Source of the DNA: CAYFUT01 sp964346395
GTDB taxonomy: Bacteria > Bacillota > Halanaerobiia > Halobacteroidales > Halobacteroidaceae
Direction: 5' to 3'
Assembly (NCBI GenBank): GCA_964346395.1
Contig: CAYFUT010000004.1
Span: 13,202-77,201, forward strand
DNA: 64,000 nt
The notes beneath the pieces were generated by a model. The model searched no databases. It had not been told where the DNA came from and saw nothing but the letters and a program-made list of their open reading frames with translations. A program made the translations under genes and the position numbers. Shown here piece by piece: positions 41,187 through 48,812 of the stretch (positions within the stretch are counted from its first letter, which is position 1; each line of letters begins with the position of its first letter).

Positions 41187-41244
41187 ATAGTGCACTATCT
41201 AACTAATGCACTATTAGAATACCATTTTCTTCAGAAATTGTCAA
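41187..41244 (-). promoter_or_regulatory. Promoter and operator of the YtrA-type operon
   Basis: Minus strand TTGACA (41244-41239), 17-base spacer, TATTCT (41221-41216). The start region carries two ATAGTGCA half-sites (about 41187-41198 and 41207-41215), one being the palindrome TAGTGCACTA, an ideal GntR-type operator covering the transcription start. Confidence 0.78.
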
Positions 41245-41256
41245 GTCGCCTTCTAC

Positions 41257-41330
41257 AAAAAAGTCGCCTAACGGCGATTTAGTTTGCGGCTGAGGTTAAG
41301 ATTGAGTCAACCATAAAGTCAACTTCGTAA
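41257..41330. repeat. REP-like element, hairpin plus hexamer repeats, copy 3
   Basis: Hairpin TCGCC/GGCGA (41264-41268, 41273-41277) next to a T-run on the minus strand, followed by plus-strand hexamers GCTGAG-GTTAAG-ATTGAG and TCAACCATAAAGTC. The whole element aligns with 62031-62105, which also has a GC-rich hairpin followed by T-run in the same relative place; each stands between a true terminator and the next gene. Confidence 0.7.
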
Positions 41331-41335
41331 ACAAC

Positions 41336-41357
41336 AAAAAAGCAGCCTATCGGCTGC
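41336..41357 (-). terminator. Terminator of folK
   Basis: Stem GCAGCC/GGCTGC (41342-41347, 41352-41357), then six T on the minus strand. Confidence 0.9.
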
Positions 41358-41372
41358 CTGATTAAAGAAAAT

Positions 41373-41873
41373 TTATATTAAGTTTTGTAAATCCCAAACA
41401 GCATATTCGTTAACTCCCGTTTCCTCTACTTCTTCTAACCAGACTGTAATCCGCTTCTCTTCTACTACCAAGGAAGGAGCCAGCTCAACCAGAGGCACCA
41501 ATACAAAGGCCCGTTCAGTAAGCTGCGGATGGGGTAAAATTAAGTCCGGTGCCCGCAAAGTTAACTGATCATAAACTAAAATATCTACATCTATCGTCCG
41601 CGGTCCCCATTTAAGTTCCCGCTTGCGGTCAAGTTCTTCTTCCACCTGCTGGCAGGAAGCCAATAAATCATAGGGAGCCAATTCTGTCTGAATCAGCAGA
41701 CACAAATTTAAAAATTCCCGCTGATCCGTATAACCCCAGGGTTCAGTTTCATAAACTGATGATAAATCAACTACTTCTGTGGCTGAAAAATCATTAATCA
41801 ATTTAACTGCCTGTTTCAAATTCTGCTCTCGCTCCCCAACATTGCTTCCCAATCCTAAATAAACCTCTTTCAT
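41373..41873 (-). CDS. folK: 2-Amino-4-hydroxy-6-hydroxymethyldihydropteridine pyrophosphokinase
   Basis: Transfers pyrophosphate to the pterin before DHPS acts. Signatures: VYLGLGSNVGEREQNL, SSVYETEPWGYTDQREFLNLC, RKRELKWGPRTIDVDILVYD and LPHPQLTERAFVL. The ATG at 41873 follows a GGGG ribosome site and gives 166 residues; the upstream extension to 41930 includes a heptamer repeat and is not credible. Last gene of folE-folP-folB-folK. Confidence 0.96.
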   Translation of the reverse strand: MKEVYLGLGSNVGEREQNLKQAVKLINDFSATEVVDLSSVYETEPWGYTDQREFLNLCLLIQTELAPYDLLASCQQVEEELDRKRELKWGPRTIDVDILVYDQLTLRAPDLILPHPQLTERAFVLVPLVELAPSLVVEEKRITVWLEEVEETGVNEYAVWDLQNLI

Positions 41874-41919
41874 TTTATCCCCACTCGGATTATATTTCTC
41901 TTCTTTACATTTTTTGAAA

Positions 41920-42297
41920 TCATTTATCATTTATCATTCTCCATTTTCTAGTAATTTCCACTCCCACGTGGTCAAAAATCCCTTCAATTGGCGCTTCCGG
42001 CTTTTCTACCCGGACAGTTACTTCTTCTACCCGAGCAAATTCTTCCAGAATAGTGCCCGCGATTTCCTCCGCCAGCGCTTCCAGCAGCTTAAACTGTTCT
42101 TCCTGACAAATCTCCTTTACTAATTCATAAACTTGGGCATAATTAACCGACTTAGCCAGCTGATCACTCTTTCCTGCCGGCTCTAAATCACAGCCTAACT
42201 CCAGATCTATAAAAAATTTCTGCCCTAACTCATTTTCTTCCACTAAAGCTCCGTGATAGCCGTAAAAAGCAAGATCCTCCAAAATTATTTTATCCAT
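41920..42297 (-). CDS. folB: Dihydroneopterin aldolase
   Basis: Cleaves dihydroneopterin to the hydroxymethylpterin used by FolK. The 125-residue protein begins MDKIILEDLAFYGYHGALVEENELGQKFFIDLEL, with the conserved YHG and Glu, and has the catalytic Lys region VEKPEAPIEGIFDHVGVEI. ATG at 42297 follows CTGGAGGG. The last residues (RMINDK) read through a heptamer repeat. Follows folP with a one-base gap after the stop. Confidence 0.95.
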   Translation of the reverse strand: MDKIILEDLAFYGYHGALVEENELGQKFFIDLELGCDLEPAGKSDQLAKSVNYAQVYELVKEICQEEQFKLLEALAEEIAGTILEEFARVEEVTVRVEKPEAPIEGIFDHVGVEITRKWRMINDK

Positions 42298-42298
42298 C

Positions 42299-43093
42299 TT
42301 ATTCCCTCCAGATAGCATCTGTTACTTTAGCTGCCTGCTGATTAGCGCGGACATCGTGAACGCGAAAAATATCTATTCCCTGCCTGATGCCCATTACCGT
42401 AGTAGCTACCGTACCTTCTACTCGTTCCTCCGCCGGAACCTCTAAAATATCTCCCAACATTGATTTCCGGGAAGTTCCCAATAATAAAGGATAACCCATA
42501 TCTTTTAGTTCCGATAATCTTCTAATAATTTCTTGACTGGTTTGACTACTAATTCCAAAACCAATTCCGGGATCTAAAATTATTTTCTCCCGATTAATTC
42601 CCGCTTGCTCAGCTAGCTTAATACTCTCCCGCCAAAACTCTTTAATACTAACAATAATATCTTGTTCTCCTCTTTCCGTCAAGCGCGCATTATGCATAAT
42701 CACTACCGATACTTGATAGTCAGCTACTACTCCCGCTAACTCTTCATCCCCGCGCAGCCCCCGAACATCATTAATTATATCTGCTCCTAACTCCAAAACT
42801 TCAGCTGCCACTTCTGCTTTATACGTATCTACTGAAACAGGAACTGATACCTTATCTACTAGCTCTTTGACTACCGGTCTAATTCTGGCTATTTCTTCTT
42901 CGGCAGTTACCTCTGCAGCTCCAGGGCGGGTCGATTCCCCTCCCACATCTATTATATCTGCCCCCGCCGCAGCCATCTCCTGCGCCCGGCTAACAGCTTT
43001 CTCCACATCATAGTACTGCCCTCCATCAGAAAAACTATCCGGCGTCACATTCAAAATTCCCATTATGTACGACCGCTGACCGTAGTTAAACAT
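42299..43093 (-). CDS. folP: Dihydropteroate synthase
   Basis: Joins pterin pyrophosphate with p-aminobenzoate. The 264-residue TIM barrel has IMGILNVTPDSFSDGGQY, DVGGESTRPGA, VSVDTYKAEVA, INDVRGL, ILDPGIGFG and LLGTSRKSMLG, the full family set. The C-terminus FRVHDVRANQQAAKVTDAI is standard. It follows folE after 74 bases of spacer with heptamer repeats and precedes folB. Confidence 0.97.
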   Translation of the reverse strand: MFNYGQRSYIMGILNVTPDSFSDGGQYYDVEKAVSRAQEMAAAGADIIDVGGESTRPGAAEVTAEEEIARIRPVVKELVDKVSVPVSVDTYKAEVAAEVLELGADIINDVRGLRGDEELAGVVADYQVSVVIMHNARLTERGEQDIIVSIKEFWRESIKLAEQAGINREKIILDPGIGFGISSQTSQEIIRRLSELKDMGYPLLLGTSRKSMLGDILEVPAEERVEGTVATTVMGIRQGIDIFRVHDVRANQQAAKVTDAIWRE

Positions 43094-43167
43094 CTCTCTA
43101 CCTCCCGTTTACCACTTATTCTTGCTTTATTTCCCAATTTCATTATTTATTTCTAATTTTTCATTCT

Positions 43168-43728
43168 TCATTTTTTAATCAAGTCCATAACCTCTTCTCG
43201 AGCTTTCTCATCACTTCGGAAAGTACCTCTGATAGCAGAAGTTACTGTCCTGGATTCTGTCTGCTTAATGCCCCGCATTGTCATACACAACTGTTCAGCT
43301 TCAATAACTACAAATACTCCATAGGGCTCCAGCACTTCCTGAATAGAGTCGGCTATTTCTTTTGTCATCCGCTCCTGAAGCTGCGGGCGGCTAGCTACTG
43401 TTTCCACTACTTCCGCCAATTTAGAAAGTCCGGTCATTCGTCCGTTCCGCGGAATATAACCTACATGTGCCTTGCCGAAAAAGGGAATTAAATGGTGCTC
43501 GCACATTGAATAAAAACTGATATCCTTAACTAACACTAACTCTTCAAAGTCTTCATCTTCCAAAACCAATTCTAAATGTTCTTTCGGATCTTCATCTAAA
43601 CCGGAAAATACCTCTTCATACATTTCAGCTACCCGCCGCGGTGTATTCTGCAGCCCTTCCCGCCCTGGATCTTCGCCCACTGCTTCTAATATATTCTTTA
43701 CTGCCTGCTTTATCTTTTCTTTATCCAT
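43168..43728 (-). CDS. folE: GTP cyclohydrolase I
   Basis: First enzyme of folate synthesis, Zn-dependent. A 186-residue type IA enzyme: REGLQNTPRRVAEMYEEVFSG, ISFYSMCEHHLIPFFGKAHVGYIP (zinc Cys and His), LSKLAEVVE, RPQLQERMTKEIADSI, and MTMRGIKQTESRTVTSAIRG. Its promoter region includes a perfect tandem 21-bp duplication (43758-43799). Confidence 0.97.
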   Translation of the reverse strand: MDKEKIKQAVKNILEAVGEDPGREGLQNTPRRVAEMYEEVFSGLDEDPKEHLELVLEDEDFEELVLVKDISFYSMCEHHLIPFFGKAHVGYIPRNGRMTGLSKLAEVVETVASRPQLQERMTKEIADSIQEVLEPYGVFVVIEAEQLCMTMRGIKQTESRTVTSAIRGTFRSDEKAREEVMDLIKK

Positions 43729-43757
43729 TTGTTTTCACCTCTCTACGGTTGTTCACT

Positions 43758-43799
43758 TTTTTTATACTTCCCGACTAGTTTTTTATACTTCCCGACTAG
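43758..43799. repeat. Perfect tandem 21-bp duplication upstream of folE
   Basis: Two exact adjacent copies (43758-43778 and 43779-43799) of a unit that reads, on the minus strand, CTAGTCGGGAAGTAT followed by six A. It lies 30-70 bases before the folE start, so it could be doubled regulator or promoter sequence. Confidence 0.85.
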
Positions 43800-43878
43800 G
43801 AATTTATCTCCTGCTCAAAAGTAAATAAAAATCAATCCTCTTTAAAACAAAAAGTTATAAATTAAAAAAATAAATTCT

Positions 43879-43909
43879 CAAAAAGAGGCTGCTTAATAGC
43901 AGCCCCTCT
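43879..43909 (-). terminator. Terminator of the amidase-GerMN transcript
   Basis: Stem AGAGGCTGCT/AGCAGCCCCTCT with one bulged base (43884-43909), then T-run on the minus strand. Confidence 0.87.
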
Positions 43910-43926
43910 CTCTAATAATATTTAAT

Positions 43927-44442
43927 TTATTCGCTTCCCTTAGCCTCATTTATCAAACTTTTATCAGCTCCCAAGGGATTCCTTAAATCTAAATGGCCGG
44001 CCAAAGTTTCTATCTTTTTTCCTTCCACCAGCACCTGTACCTCTTCAATCTCATCTAGCTGGGTTAAGGTATTAACTATAGAATACACTGTCATCATTTC
44101 TCCGGTCGTTCCGCCCCAGTGGTTTTCAGTCAGTTCCTGACTGAAGTTAACTGTCGCTAGTTTATCCTCTAGCTTTACATTTAGCAATTCAGTCCCGTCC
44201 GGAATCGTAGTTCCCAACTTTTCTGATTCAGGTCCAGCAATTAATTCCTTAATTAGTTTGGTAGGCAAACTATTTACCCGCAGTTGACGGCTTTCCGACA
44301 CTAAATACTGCGCCTGATGCCCGCTAAAATAAATTTTGACTTCTTTGGTAGCCAAAAAATTCGGATAAATCAAGGTTACCGCTAACACGATAATTCCTAC
44401 TATTAAAATTCCGTATAAAATCTTATCCCGCAAATTTAACAT
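43927..44442 (-). CDS. GerMN-domain membrane protein
   Basis: A 171-residue protein with one N-terminal membrane helix (ILYGILIVGIIVLAVTLIY) and a single GerMN (sporulation and spore germination) domain: VKIYFSGHQAQYLVSESR, PTKLIKELIAGPESEKL, TIPDGTELLNVKLEDKLATVNFS, MTVYSIVNTLTQL. GerMN domains are found with SpoIID/CwlC-type wall enzymes and in GerM. The ATG at 44442 shares its A with the amidase stop (TAATG) and has AGGAGG upstream, so it is translationally coupled to the wall amidase. It probably helps the amidase at the spore or septal wall. Confidence 0.9.
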   Translation of the reverse strand: MLNLRDKILYGILIVGIIVLAVTLIYPNFLATKEVKIYFSGHQAQYLVSESRQLRVNSLPTKLIKELIAGPESEKLGTTIPDGTELLNVKLEDKLATVNFSQELTENHWGGTTGEMMTVYSIVNTLTQLDEIEEVQVLVEGKKIETLAGHLDLRNPLGADKSLINEAKGSE

Positions 44443-46664
44443 TAAGACTCCTCCTCTGCCAACCACTTAAAGTACTTACTGATTCCTTCATAAAGTCCAA
44501 CCGCCGCCTCAAATCTAAATTCCTCATCAGTTAATAGCTTTTCCTGCTTTGGATTAGTAATAAATGCCACTTCACTTAAGATTGCCGGAACAGTAGAATG
44601 CTCGAGTACATATAATCCATCTTCCTTTACCTGCCGGTCATAAGTATCTAATTTTTTAATTAACTCCTGCTGCACACATTGAGCCAAAAATTGCGACTGC
44701 TGCCCACTGCCTTCTTCCACAAATGTTTCTGTTCCGTCCGGAATATTAGTCTGATAACCATTAGCATGAATACTGACAAATAAATCAGGTTCTAAATCAT
44801 TAACTATTTCTACTCTTTTTTCTAGTGCTATAAACTCATCCTTGCTGCGGGTCATTACCACTTTAGCTCCCGCTTTTTCTAATAATTTTCTTGTTTCATG
44901 AGCTATTTCTAACACTACCTTCTTTTCTTTCGTTCCGGCAGCACCTAAAGCCCCCGGATCTTTACCGCCGTGGCCCGGATCAAGAACGACCACTTTCCCA
45001 GCTAAAGTTCGTTCATTAACCTTTACCGCTATCTGTTGAGCAGAATCCGGTGATTGAACTGCAAAATCGAAATTCTCCTTCAAATCAAGTACCACCCGCG
45101 TAATATTGGGGTTGAGTCGGTATTGACTAACTCTTATATCTCGAACCCACCGCGAATCGTTGCTTATATCTAAGTCTTCCTTATCCACTATTGTTTCTTC
45201 AACATCTACCACCAATCGCTGCGGGGCATGCAATTTATACACTTGATAAGATCCTTCACCGACTAAAGAAATATCTAATTCCAGTTCAGTTTCACTATCT
45301 ACTGCTTTAATCTGCTGCAATTTATTCATCAATTTGACATTAAATTGCCCCTCTACCCAAGATGTCTGATAGTGTACTAGTTCCGTCAAATCTACTACTA
45401 CTCGCGTTGTATTCTGATCAAACTGGCTTACTCTAATCTCTTCAATTAAATTATTGTTGACGGGAATCTTATTTTTACTGAAATTATTTTCTGTATTAGG
45501 AAAATCAAATACTAACCTAGCTCCTTTTTGTAAAGAAATTCCCCGCGGCGGCTGCTGCTGAGTTAAACTAAATTGAATTTGCTTTGGCTGGTTAGAATTA
45601 TAAACTACCTGCTTCAGTTTAGACCTAATTGGTCTCAGCAGCAATTCTTTTTGTTCATTTACCACCCCTAAATCTAACTCCCGCTTTACTTCTAAAACTG
45701 CTCGGACAACTGGATTGGGATCAGTCTTATACTGACTAACTTTAATTTTTTTCACATCCGCATCATCCACGGTAAATTCTTTTGCATCTGCTAAAACGGC
45801 ATTCTTAATATCCACCATTACTCTTTGCGGGTCAGTCAATTGAGCCGGAGTAGTAGTCTGTAATTGACCGGTACCCGTTATCTTCAATCCTTCTGAAGTA
45901 TAATTTATTTTCTTAATTACCGGATTTATCTTAATTAGATAACTATACCCCCTACCTGAACGATTCGATATTAATCTATAATGAGCTTTTCCCGTTAAAT
46001 CAACTACTACTCGCACAGTAGTAGCATCAAATTGAGCTACCCGGACTCCTTTAATTAATTTACTAGCTTCCTTTATCTTTTTAAGTTCCTGCCCCAAAGT
46101 TGCTGCCGGTAAATCCAAAATAATTCGTTCCGGATCATTTAAATAATCAATTTTCGGCTCTACAGGATTAGTAGTTTGCACCTTTACTCCTTGATATCCC
46201 TCTTCACTAATATAACTCACATCTTCTACCTGCGCATCAATTTGATAAATTTTCACTACCCGGGCTGCCTGATCAGCTCTAATCATTAAACCTAAAGCAT
46301 CGCTAAGTGTTTGCAGCGGAATCATAAATTCACCATTTTTCCGCTCAACTGCTACCGGCATCCGCAGTAATTGATTATTAACCTGCAGCCGCTTATCACC
46401 CAACCGCAGTTTCACTGTCCGCCCGCTAAGCTGCAGCTGTAAAGTCTGAATTGACTCATACCACCGCATTTTTAACGGCAGTGCTTTCGTCAATATCCCC
46501 AAAGGAATTAAAATATTCTGGTCTTTAAGTTGATAGCTTAAATTATTAGTGACCACGTCTCCATTTACTTCCAACTTTATATTGTCCATAGCCTGCAAAG
46601 AAGGCGCCACACTAACCACTAACATAAAAGCTAATAATCCGACTAATACTATTTTTTTCGGCAT
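44442..46664 (-). CDS. N-acetylmuramoyl-L-alanine amidase with copper-amine-oxidase-like and multiple AMIN domains
   Basis: A 740-residue exported wall hydrolase. Signal peptide (VLVGLLAFMLVVSVAPSLQA), a copper-amine-oxidase-N-like domain (residues 30-145), then four AMIN-type beta domains, each with a core such as RIILDLPAATL, RVMVDIKNAVL, RLVFDFPN and RLVVDVEE, followed by an RVSQFD/VVVDLT-type strand. The catalytic Amidase_3 domain begins VVLDPGHGGKDPGALG and has the metal Glu/His set (HGG, IALEKRVEI, FVSIHANG, ILSEVAFITNP). It cleaves the stem peptide from MurNAc. AMIN domains in outer-membrane bacteria bind the wall. Four copies are unusual: most AmiC proteins have one or two. Confidence 0.94.
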   Translation of the reverse strand: MPKKIVLVGLLAFMLVVSVAPSLQAMDNIKLEVNGDVVTNNLSYQLKDQNILIPLGILTKALPLKMRWYESIQTLQLQLSGRTVKLRLGDKRLQVNNQLLRMPVAVERKNGEFMIPLQTLSDALGLMIRADQAARVVKIYQIDAQVEDVSYISEEGYQGVKVQTTNPVEPKIDYLNDPERIILDLPAATLGQELKKIKEASKLIKGVRVAQFDATTVRVVVDLTGKAHYRLISNRSGRGYSYLIKINPVIKKINYTSEGLKITGTGQLQTTTPAQLTDPQRVMVDIKNAVLADAKEFTVDDADVKKIKVSQYKTDPNPVVRAVLEVKRELDLGVVNEQKELLLRPIRSKLKQVVYNSNQPKQIQFSLTQQQPPRGISLQKGARLVFDFPNTENNFSKNKIPVNNNLIEEIRVSQFDQNTTRVVVDLTELVHYQTSWVEGQFNVKLMNKLQQIKAVDSETELELDISLVGEGSYQVYKLHAPQRLVVDVEETIVDKEDLDISNDSRWVRDIRVSQYRLNPNITRVVLDLKENFDFAVQSPDSAQQIAVKVNERTLAGKVVVLDPGHGGKDPGALGAAGTKEKKVVLEIAHETRKLLEKAGAKVVMTRSKDEFIALEKRVEIVNDLEPDLFVSIHANGYQTNIPDGTETFVEEGSGQQSQFLAQCVQQELIKKLDTYDRQVKEDGLYVLEHSTVPAILSEVAFITNPKQEKLLTDEEFRFEAAVGLYEGISKYFKWLAEEES

Positions 46665-46798
46665 CTTAATGGCCTCCTAGACTCGACTGTATTCTGCATT
46701 TTCCTCTATTAAATTACCTGTATTGACTTAACTTCTGGATTTATTAATAAATTCCTCTTTTAGCTCCTAAATTTCCCGAATTTATTAGATAGGTGAAC

Positions 46799-48139
46799 TT
46801 AAACTGAAGATTGTTTAGCAAAATACTTTTTTATTCCCGCTACTAGCCCTTTAGCTGCCTTTAATTGGAAACTTCTATCAACTAACAGCTGTTCCTCGCG
46901 GGGATTAGACAAAAAGGCAGTTTCCAGCAAAACAGCCGGCATTTTAGTTTGCCGCAGGACTACAAAATTAGCTGCCTTTAAACCATTATCCTTTAGTTTA
47001 AGTCGATTTACTGTTTCGCTCTGAACATACCAAGCTAAAGCCCAATTTTTCTGTGTGCTGTTCCAATGGGCATAAGTTGCTGTCCCATTAACCCGCTGCT
47101 GATAGTTAAAATTAGCATGAATACTAATAAAAATATCAGCTGACCATTGATTGGCCAACTGAGCCCGCCGCTCTAAAGGAATAAAGGTATCCCGTTTTCG
47201 AGTTACTAGCGTTTGATATCCTTCCTGACGCAGTAATTCAGCCACTTGCTCTGCTATCTGCAAATTTACTTCTTTTTCCTCAATTCCCGAAATGCCAATT
47301 GCTCCGGGATCTTCTCCCCCATGCCCGGGATCAATTACAATTTTCGGGGGTTGATCAGCAGCAGTAGGTCTGCGTTTTCTAATCGAAGAAGTTACTATGC
47401 CCGGCTCAGCTTTAATTTGCAGAACTAAATCCGCTTCTTTTTCTACTACCTGATAGCTGCTAAATTTGTCTAAATCAATTACCAACCTTACCACTGCAGG
47501 GTCAACTTGAAATTGGCTCACTCTAATTTGATTAATAACCTGGTTATTAACCGATAATAAACTATCTATTTGACTGCGGTTTGTCTCCTTTAAATCAACT
47601 ACTAACCGTTGAGGCTGCTGCAATAAACTAACTTCATAATCAGGTGGAAAATCAGTCTTAATCACTACTTCAACTCCTGATTCAGTAGTTTCTACTGCTA
47701 CCTGATTCACCTGATTAGATTGATAATCAATTGTTTTTTCTTCCGGATTCCAGATTAACTTGCCCCCATAAATTTTCTTCAAGTCCCGCAGAGAAAGATA
47801 AACTCGACCACTAACCAGACAAGGAGCTGTAGTCAACGGCACTACCTGAGAGTTAACTACTGCTACTTGACTGCCCAGACTAAAATTAATTCCTAAATCA
47901 TTAGTTATAACTTTTAACTTCTGCTGTTCAGGAACCCATTCTAACTGCCCGCCTAAATATTCAGAAATCACCCGCGCCGGAACCAGAGTGCGCCCCTGAA
48001 TTATTTTTAATTGGTACTCTACTGGCTGTTCATTAATCTGCAACTTGATTTCTTCTGCTGCTGCCGGTTCAACTACTAAAAGAAGTACTATGACTAATCC
48101 TATAATTAGACTATATTTATTCTCCACTTCCCTGGCCAC
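46799..48139 (-). CDS. N-acetylmuramoyl-L-alanine amidase, shorter paralogue
   Basis: A 446-residue paralogue of the previous amidase: signal segment (YSLIIGLVIVLLLVVEPAAA), copper-amine-oxidase-N-like domain (residues 30-140, with ISEYLGGQLEWVPEQQKLKV), one AMIN domain (RLVVDLKETN, RVSQFQVDPAVVRLVIDL) and Amidase_3 (IVIDPGHGGEDPGAIG, FIPLERRAQLA, IFISIHANFN, LLETAFLSNP). The start is ambiguous: the GTG at 48139 lies one base after AAGGAGG, while a second GTG four codons later has wider spacing. It and the 740-residue enzyme probably arose by duplication with domain gain or loss. Confidence 0.93.
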   Translation of the reverse strand: MAREVENKYSLIIGLVIVLLLVVEPAAAEEIKLQINEQPVEYQLKIIQGRTLVPARVISEYLGGQLEWVPEQQKLKVITNDLGINFSLGSQVAVVNSQVVPLTTAPCLVSGRVYLSLRDLKKIYGGKLIWNPEEKTIDYQSNQVNQVAVETTESGVEVVIKTDFPPDYEVSLLQQPQRLVVDLKETNRSQIDSLLSVNNQVINQIRVSQFQVDPAVVRLVIDLDKFSSYQVVEKEADLVLQIKAEPGIVTSSIRKRRPTAADQPPKIVIDPGHGGEDPGAIGISGIEEKEVNLQIAEQVAELLRQEGYQTLVTRKRDTFIPLERRAQLANQWSADIFISIHANFNYQQRVNGTATYAHWNSTQKNWALAWYVQSETVNRLKLKDNGLKAANFVVLRQTKMPAVLLETAFLSNPREEQLLVDRSFQLKAAKGLVAGIKKYFAKQSSV

Positions 48140-48154
48140 TCCTCCTTGACTAAT

Positions 48155-48625
48155 TTATTCTAACTCCAATTCTGTTTCTGCTAGTAGTTCACATTGTTTT
48201 TTAGTAGTAAATTTAAAATTTATCTTCTGCGGCAATTGTAAATCTTTTCTATCAATTTTAACTAAATCATAGGGGAAACTAATTATTTCTAAAGCAATCT
48301 CTCTCTGGGGAGCATATAAGCCTAACCGCACGTTAATCTCCTGCTCTTGCTGTACTATATTCTCTATTCTTACTTCATATCCCGGACGCTGATAATCATC
48401 TAGTCCCGCATAAATCACAAGATAATTATCATAATCTATATTTAAAATAGACGAATCTTGATGGTATTTAGGTAAGTCAAACTTATCTTGCGCCTCAGTC
48501 AAAACTTTAAATTTCAAATCAACCTGTGAAGAAGATAACTGCTCCCCCTTCGGCTCAGCCTGCCTCTTAACTAAAGTAGTAAAGGAGATCTCTCTTTCCT
48601 TGACTAAAAACTTCTTCCAGGGCAA
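48155..48625 (-). CDS. PrcB-like C-terminal-domain protein
   Basis: A 156-residue protein with no signal peptide. Residues 65-125 (NYLVIYAGLDDYQRPGYEVR, then FPYDLVKIDR) match the pattern of the PrcB C-terminal domain: hydrophobic strand, G-Y turn, strand, PY-x-V. PrcB was named from the Treponema dentilisin complex; the domain also occurs in Firmicute cell-surface proteins. Starts with TTG after GAGGAGGTG. It precedes the short amidase by 16 bases, so it is probably expressed with it. Cytoplasmic or non-classically exported; function unknown. Confidence 0.72.
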   Translation of the reverse strand: MPWKKFLVKEREISFTTLVKRQAEPKGEQLSSSQVDLKFKVLTEAQDKFDLPKYHQDSSILNIDYDNYLVIYAGLDDYQRPGYEVRIENIVQQEQEINVRLGLYAPQREIALEIISFPYDLVKIDRKDLQLPQKINFKFTTKKQCELLAETELELE

Positions 48626-48773
48626 TTTTTCACCTCCTCAACGGCCTTGATTCTCTTGTTTTAATAATTCGCGATACCAATAGGTAACCCCTGCTATAAA
48701 AAAATGGTAATTATAAAAATTAAATTCGAAATATATAGACTAGACCTAATAAACTTTTATTAAAACCACCACC

Positions 48774-48803
48774 AAAAAATTAATCAGGGGCCGTATAGGC
48801 CCC
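48774..48803 (-). terminator. Terminator of pgi
   Basis: Stem GGGGCC/GGCCCC (48787-48792, 48798-48803) extended by A-T pairs, then TTTTTT on the minus strand. Confidence 0.9.
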
Positions 48804-48812
48804 CATTAATTT

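Noticed and set aside
48640..48760. Short frame ending AGVTYWYRELLKQENQGR before the PrcB-like gene
   Set aside because: About 31 codons open with no start codon or ribosome site; too weak to call a gene or remnant.
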